Source of the DNA: Auanema rhodensis
Taxonomy: Eukaryota; Nematoda; Chromadorea; Rhabditida; Rhabditidae
DNA: 64,000 nt
Direction: 5' to 3'
Assembly: GCA_964057225.1 (NCBI GenBank)
Contig: OZ059894.1
Coordinates: 11,480,131 to 11,544,130 of the forward strand
Both the position numbers and the translations under genes were made by a program. A model generated the notes under the pieces. The model was not told the DNA's origin. It ran no database searches and worked only from the letters and a program-made list of their open reading frames with translations. Positions 60,817 to 64,000 of this stretch are shown here, piece by piece; the stretch's first letter is position 1; each line of letters starts with the position of its first letter.

Positions 60817-60935
60817 AGCTTACGACACCCGGGATTCCCAAGCCGTCTCCGATCCAAGTACTAACCGGGCCCAACGTTGCTTGACTTGCCAGATCGGACG
60901 GGATGGCGTACTTTCAACGTGGTATGGTCGTAAGC
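60817..60935 (-). rRNA. 5S rRNA, unit 21 copy B
   Basis: B-type flanks. Confidence 0.96.
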
Positions 60936-61077
60936 AATGTCATATTCTTCATTATCAGTTATATCACTCTAAATCTTGTTGTTAATAGATACGACCACAA
61001 AGAAAACAACAGGAACAGTAACAATAACAAAAAAAATTTTTTTTTCACCTATGTGTCTAAAGGTTAGCCATGTATCC

Positions 61078-61133
<56 letters not shown>

Positions 61134-62310
61134 ACAGTAAAAAGTCCAATCAAGAGAGAAATTTTTTCAACACATAGTTGTTTTTTTTTTAAATATCATT
61201 GTTTTTCCTCATAACTCGGTTTAAACTCGTTCTAACCCGTTGAAATACGTCTAGAAAGTCTTTATAACATGCATATGTATGATAGAACTTCATATTTATT
61301 GTAATAGAAAATTTTATTTTCAGACGTCTTGGTTAACAATGATATGTTTTACCCCCTTATAATTTTTATCATAATGTTCCTTATACGGAACGCTCAATGA
61401 AACTTGCTTCCAGAAAAATTTCTTTCTATTTTTTCTTCATATGTACGTAGATACTATAGAGAACTATGATAGAAAACTTTAACATTCACGAAATCATCAT
61501 TTCTCATTACGCTACGGAGGTTTAAAAAGCTGTGTTTTACCTTATAATAGACCGGAAAACCCTTGTGTTAAAACTGGACCGTTTTTACACATATAAAAAT
61601 GTCCCGTATTCGGGACCCTAATGTAACTTTTGATTCCCTATATTTTTTTTCATGAAATTTACAATCTACTGTAGAAAGAAGAATTATTTTTATAAAAACT
61701 GTAAATTTTTGAAAAATGAAAACAAAACGAAAACAAAAACAACTTTTTTTTGAACATTTTCTCACACAAGGGTCCCCCCTTACCTACTTTTTTTCTCATT
61801 ACTCGTTTCAACCTCATCCGATCACTCTGCAAACATGTTTAATCGTTCTAACTTGTTGAAATACGTCTTAAAAGTCTAAACAACATGCATATGCATAATA
61901 GAAACCACCCGAATAGGCCCCCACGCACTAAACGAGATATATACATTACCAGTATAGTAATAGAACACATATTGAAGATTAATTCGATAAGAACAATTTA
62001 TTGACGTAGAGAATGTTTGTTCCGAAAAACTACAATATTAAACTATAAAAGTAACAAAAGCGTAGAGGCAGCAAAGACATGAATAAACATAAATGTAAAT
62101 ACAGAATTACCAGGTAGTACATAAGTATGACAAAAAATTATAAGAAAGCCATGAAAATAGAAGGTTTGTGAACAAATGAGAGGTACATCTTTGATCGTAT
62201 AGTCATTTCTAAACCGTTCGTATGCTGCAGCATCGTCATAAGCGTCACTCAAGTTGAATTTCCATGTGTACTACACGATTTTCATTCTTATTGTTACATT
62301 CTTTCCCTGA

Positions 62311-62461
62311 GGGAATGGGCCGTTCCCGCCAGCAGTGCAAGAGCGGGTCGACCCGTGAGGTGGAGCTAGCAAGCCAGCATCTACCTCAAGTCTCAAAAAT
62401 CGGTTAACCTTATTGTGAACCAATGGAACACATATCGAAGGTTAATTCGATAAGAACGATT
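62311..62461 (-). pseudogene. U2 snRNA unit 22, 3' part (nt 39-189)
   Basis: U2 with Sm site and terminal stem-loop downstream of truncated element copy 4. The U2 5' part, the second duplication and the 5S genes of this unit are missing from their expected place. Confidence 0.94.
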
Positions 62462-63808
62462 AATGGTTTATTGAATAACTAATGTTATGATACAATAAAT
62501 AACCAATAAAAAAGAGCCCAGAATCGGGGAGACGGTATTACCAGTACAACTTAAAACAGCAAGTAATTAAAAAGTACATAATAAGACACATTGCCAACAG
62601 AGGCTAAAACGACTCAAGAGTCGGGGGAGTGGGTTAAAAAAAAATGAACAAAAAAAATGAATATTAAAGCAGAACAATGAGAAATCAAGTGCCGCTATGA
62701 TCAAACAATTTGAGTGCCTACGGCAATGATGTTAAAAATAAACAACAAAATACATGTACCAATGAAGGTCAGAAAGAAAGAAACAAAAGACAAAATAAGT
62801 AATACAAAAAGTAAATACATTACAATCAAATCACAAACAAGTCAATTGATAATTTCTTCTTCATATTGCCTTACACCAGAAACATGTTCCACGTAGATAT
62901 TCCTGGCCCACTTGATGGTATCGGCGACGACGAGCTTCTCCATTAGCCGGTTGTAGTGGCTGCTGATCTTGAGTGATCGGAGGGCTTGTCCGTTGAGCGG
63001 GTCCATAGTTCCAAGCATTCCTACGACATACGCTTCTACACTAGTCTTATAACCAAGACATTGGTATTGGCTGGCTATGTCAGCATATTTCCTCTCCTTT
63101 ATCATACGCGCGGCTATCATGGCTTGACGGCGGTTTTCATAGCTCACTGTAACATCAACGATACTACAGTGTTTTGCGTCATGATCGACCACTACTATGT
63201 CAGGTCGGAGTGTACTATTAATGCCAGGAAGAGGCTGGTTAGTGTAAACTTCTCCGTTTTTAGGCTCTGGCAGGGCTTTGATAAGACGGTCCACGATGTT
63301 GTTGTGGCGGAGTTGGATTGCTCTCGTGTGAGAGTGGCAGTGTCCAAGAACATGTGCAGCAGTTTCGTTGGAGTAACTACACCTGCGGCACTGTTTGTTT
63401 CCTTCTCCGTGTCTTCTACAGCCATTGAGCTGGAGAGTATTGAGTCGAGCCTTGTGGATGAATCGCCAATCAGCAAACCGTATGAAATCTCCCTTCGCCA
63501 TAAAGTGATTGGACGCTTTGTTGAGCATTGTGACATCAAAGACTTTCCCTTGATCCGGTTTTTGAAGAAGGATCCGAAGGTCTTTCAGCCATAATGCACG
63601 TCGCAGGCTTCTGTGGCATAGTGAAGGTGTTAACAGTTGGTTGTTTAGATTGAGTTCTAAACCACTTTCGAGGCATGTCCAGTTAGCGTTGATGAGTTTC
63701 TTGAGTTGACGCATCGCTACTCTTACTCTAGTCCAGATGGAGGAAACATCAGATGTTTCGGTGTCGAAAATGCCATCAACGGAACCGTTGTAATATGCAG
63801 CTGTCTCA
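62462..63808 (-). mobile_element. Utopia-like retrotransposon copy 4, 5'-truncated (1,347 bp)
   Basis: Starts at the standard U2 nt 39 junction with the copy 3 type 3' UTR (380 nt), then runs into the ORF and stops at ctgtctca (63808). The sequence then passes through cga into spacer DNA (tttgtgaac from 63812), equivalent to 5195 in unit 1. The right flank is not U2, so this is not a simple 5'-truncated insertion. It implies a deletion or exchange that joined element to spacer, or a misassembly. Confidence 0.9.
62842..63808 (-). pseudogene. Retrotransposon ORF fragment, C-terminal 321 residues (copy 4)
   Basis: Retains residues 772-1092 of the family protein: region upstream of the knuckle, CCHC knuckle and complete restriction-like endonuclease, in frame to the TGA or equivalent stop at 62842. 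The reverse transcriptase and N-terminal zinc fingers are gone. The frame continues a few codons into the spacer but finds only a TTG there, no ATG, so expression as a separate endonuclease is unlikely. It shares subfamily residues with copy 3 (YSNE, HCHSH). Confidence 0.9.
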
Positions 63809-63811
63809 CGA

Positions 63812-63957
63812 TTTGTGAACAAATGAGAGGTACATCTTTGATCGTATAGTCATTTCTAAACCGTTCGTATGCTGCAGCATCGTCATAAGCGTCACTCAAG
63901 TTGAATTTCCATGTGTACTACACGATTTTCATTCTTATTGTTACATTCTTTCCCTGA
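63812..63957 (-). repeat. Spacer remnant downstream of the next U2 (unit 22)
   Basis: 146 bp equal to the last 146 bp of a normal unit. It begins inside the presumed fossil element, and the decayed U2 fragment is absent because it lies on the deleted side. Confidence 0.9.
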
Positions 63958-64000
63958 GGGAATGGGCCGTTCCCGCCAGCAGTGCAAGAGCGGGTCGACC
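63958..64000 (-). ncRNA. U2 snRNA unit 23, 3' end only (cut by window)
   Basis: 43 nt, U2 nt 147-189, with the terminal stem-loop sequence. The window ends inside the gene; whether it is interrupted further right is unknown. Confidence 0.9.

Larger units (their letters stand above)
59826..62310 (-). repeat. Array unit 21 (2,485 bp)
   Basis: Two 5S genes; TA tract 61081-61131 (51 bp); decayed U2 fragment 61961-61998. Gene-less: 60015-60456, 60936-62310. Confidence 0.92.

Noticed and set aside
62842-63822. A stand-alone 326-residue endonuclease gene created by fusion
   Set aside because: The only upstream start is a TTG in spacer DNA. It is best read as a truncated retrotransposon ORF.

Overview
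The window is a tandem array from an AT-rich eukaryotic genome, most likely a nematode. The basis is the 5S rRNA sequence, which carries nematode-type internal segments (GCCATCCCGTCCGATCTGGC, AAGCAACGTTGG) very close to the Caenorhabditis 5S as I recall it. There is no bacterial-type gene organisation. The repeating unit holds one U2 snRNA gene and normally two identical 5S rRNA genes, all transcribed on the minus strand. I count 18 uninterrupted U2 genes, four interrupted U2 loci, one U2 cut by the window edge, and 39 5S genes. The array is very homogeneous. Every unit with two 5S genes is exactly 2,434 bp plus a variable (TA)n tract of 21-109 bp. Three units are exactly 2,074 bp plus (TA)n, that is, one 360-bp 5S period shorter. 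I found no spliced-leader RNA, tRNA or host protein gene.

Four of the U2 loci carry non-LTR retrotransposons inserted at one nucleotide of U2, between about nt 38 and 39, inside or directly after the branch-point-recognition sequence GTAGTA. The main element is about 3.7 kb and encodes a single 1,092-residue protein: two N-terminal zinc fingers, a reverse transcriptase with YADD, a C-terminal CCHC knuckle and a restriction-like endonuclease. This is the R2/NeSL-type layout. The U2 target matches the family published as Utopia. Two copies have complete ORFs (33012-36290, 36780-40058). A third (1-2976) is cut by the window start and looks open. A fourth (62462-63808) is 5'-truncated. The two complete copies sit head-to-tail in one U2 gene, separated by a 58-bp duplication of U2 nt 39-96. 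A second, unrelated-looking 865-bp element (24262-25126) lies at the same nucleotide with a 41-bp duplication.

Layout: 1-2976, element copy 1 in U2 of unit 1; 2977-24110, rest of unit 1 and units 2-9; 24111-27491, unit 10 with the 865-bp element; 27492-32463, units 11-12; 32464-42492, unit 13 with tandem elements 2 and 3; 42493-62310, units 14-21; 62311-63957, unit 22 with truncated element 4 fused to spacer DNA; 63958-64000, start of another U2.

Every unit also holds, 313-350 bp downstream of its neighbour's U2, a decayed 38-bp copy of U2 nt 39-76. It ends at exactly the same insertion nucleotide and is followed by sequence resembling the 3' end of the 865-bp element. I read this as an ancient U2-targeted insertion that was fixed and then amplified as part of the spacer. 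The array therefore appears to have been parasitised at the same base of U2 repeatedly, by at least two element types and over a long time.
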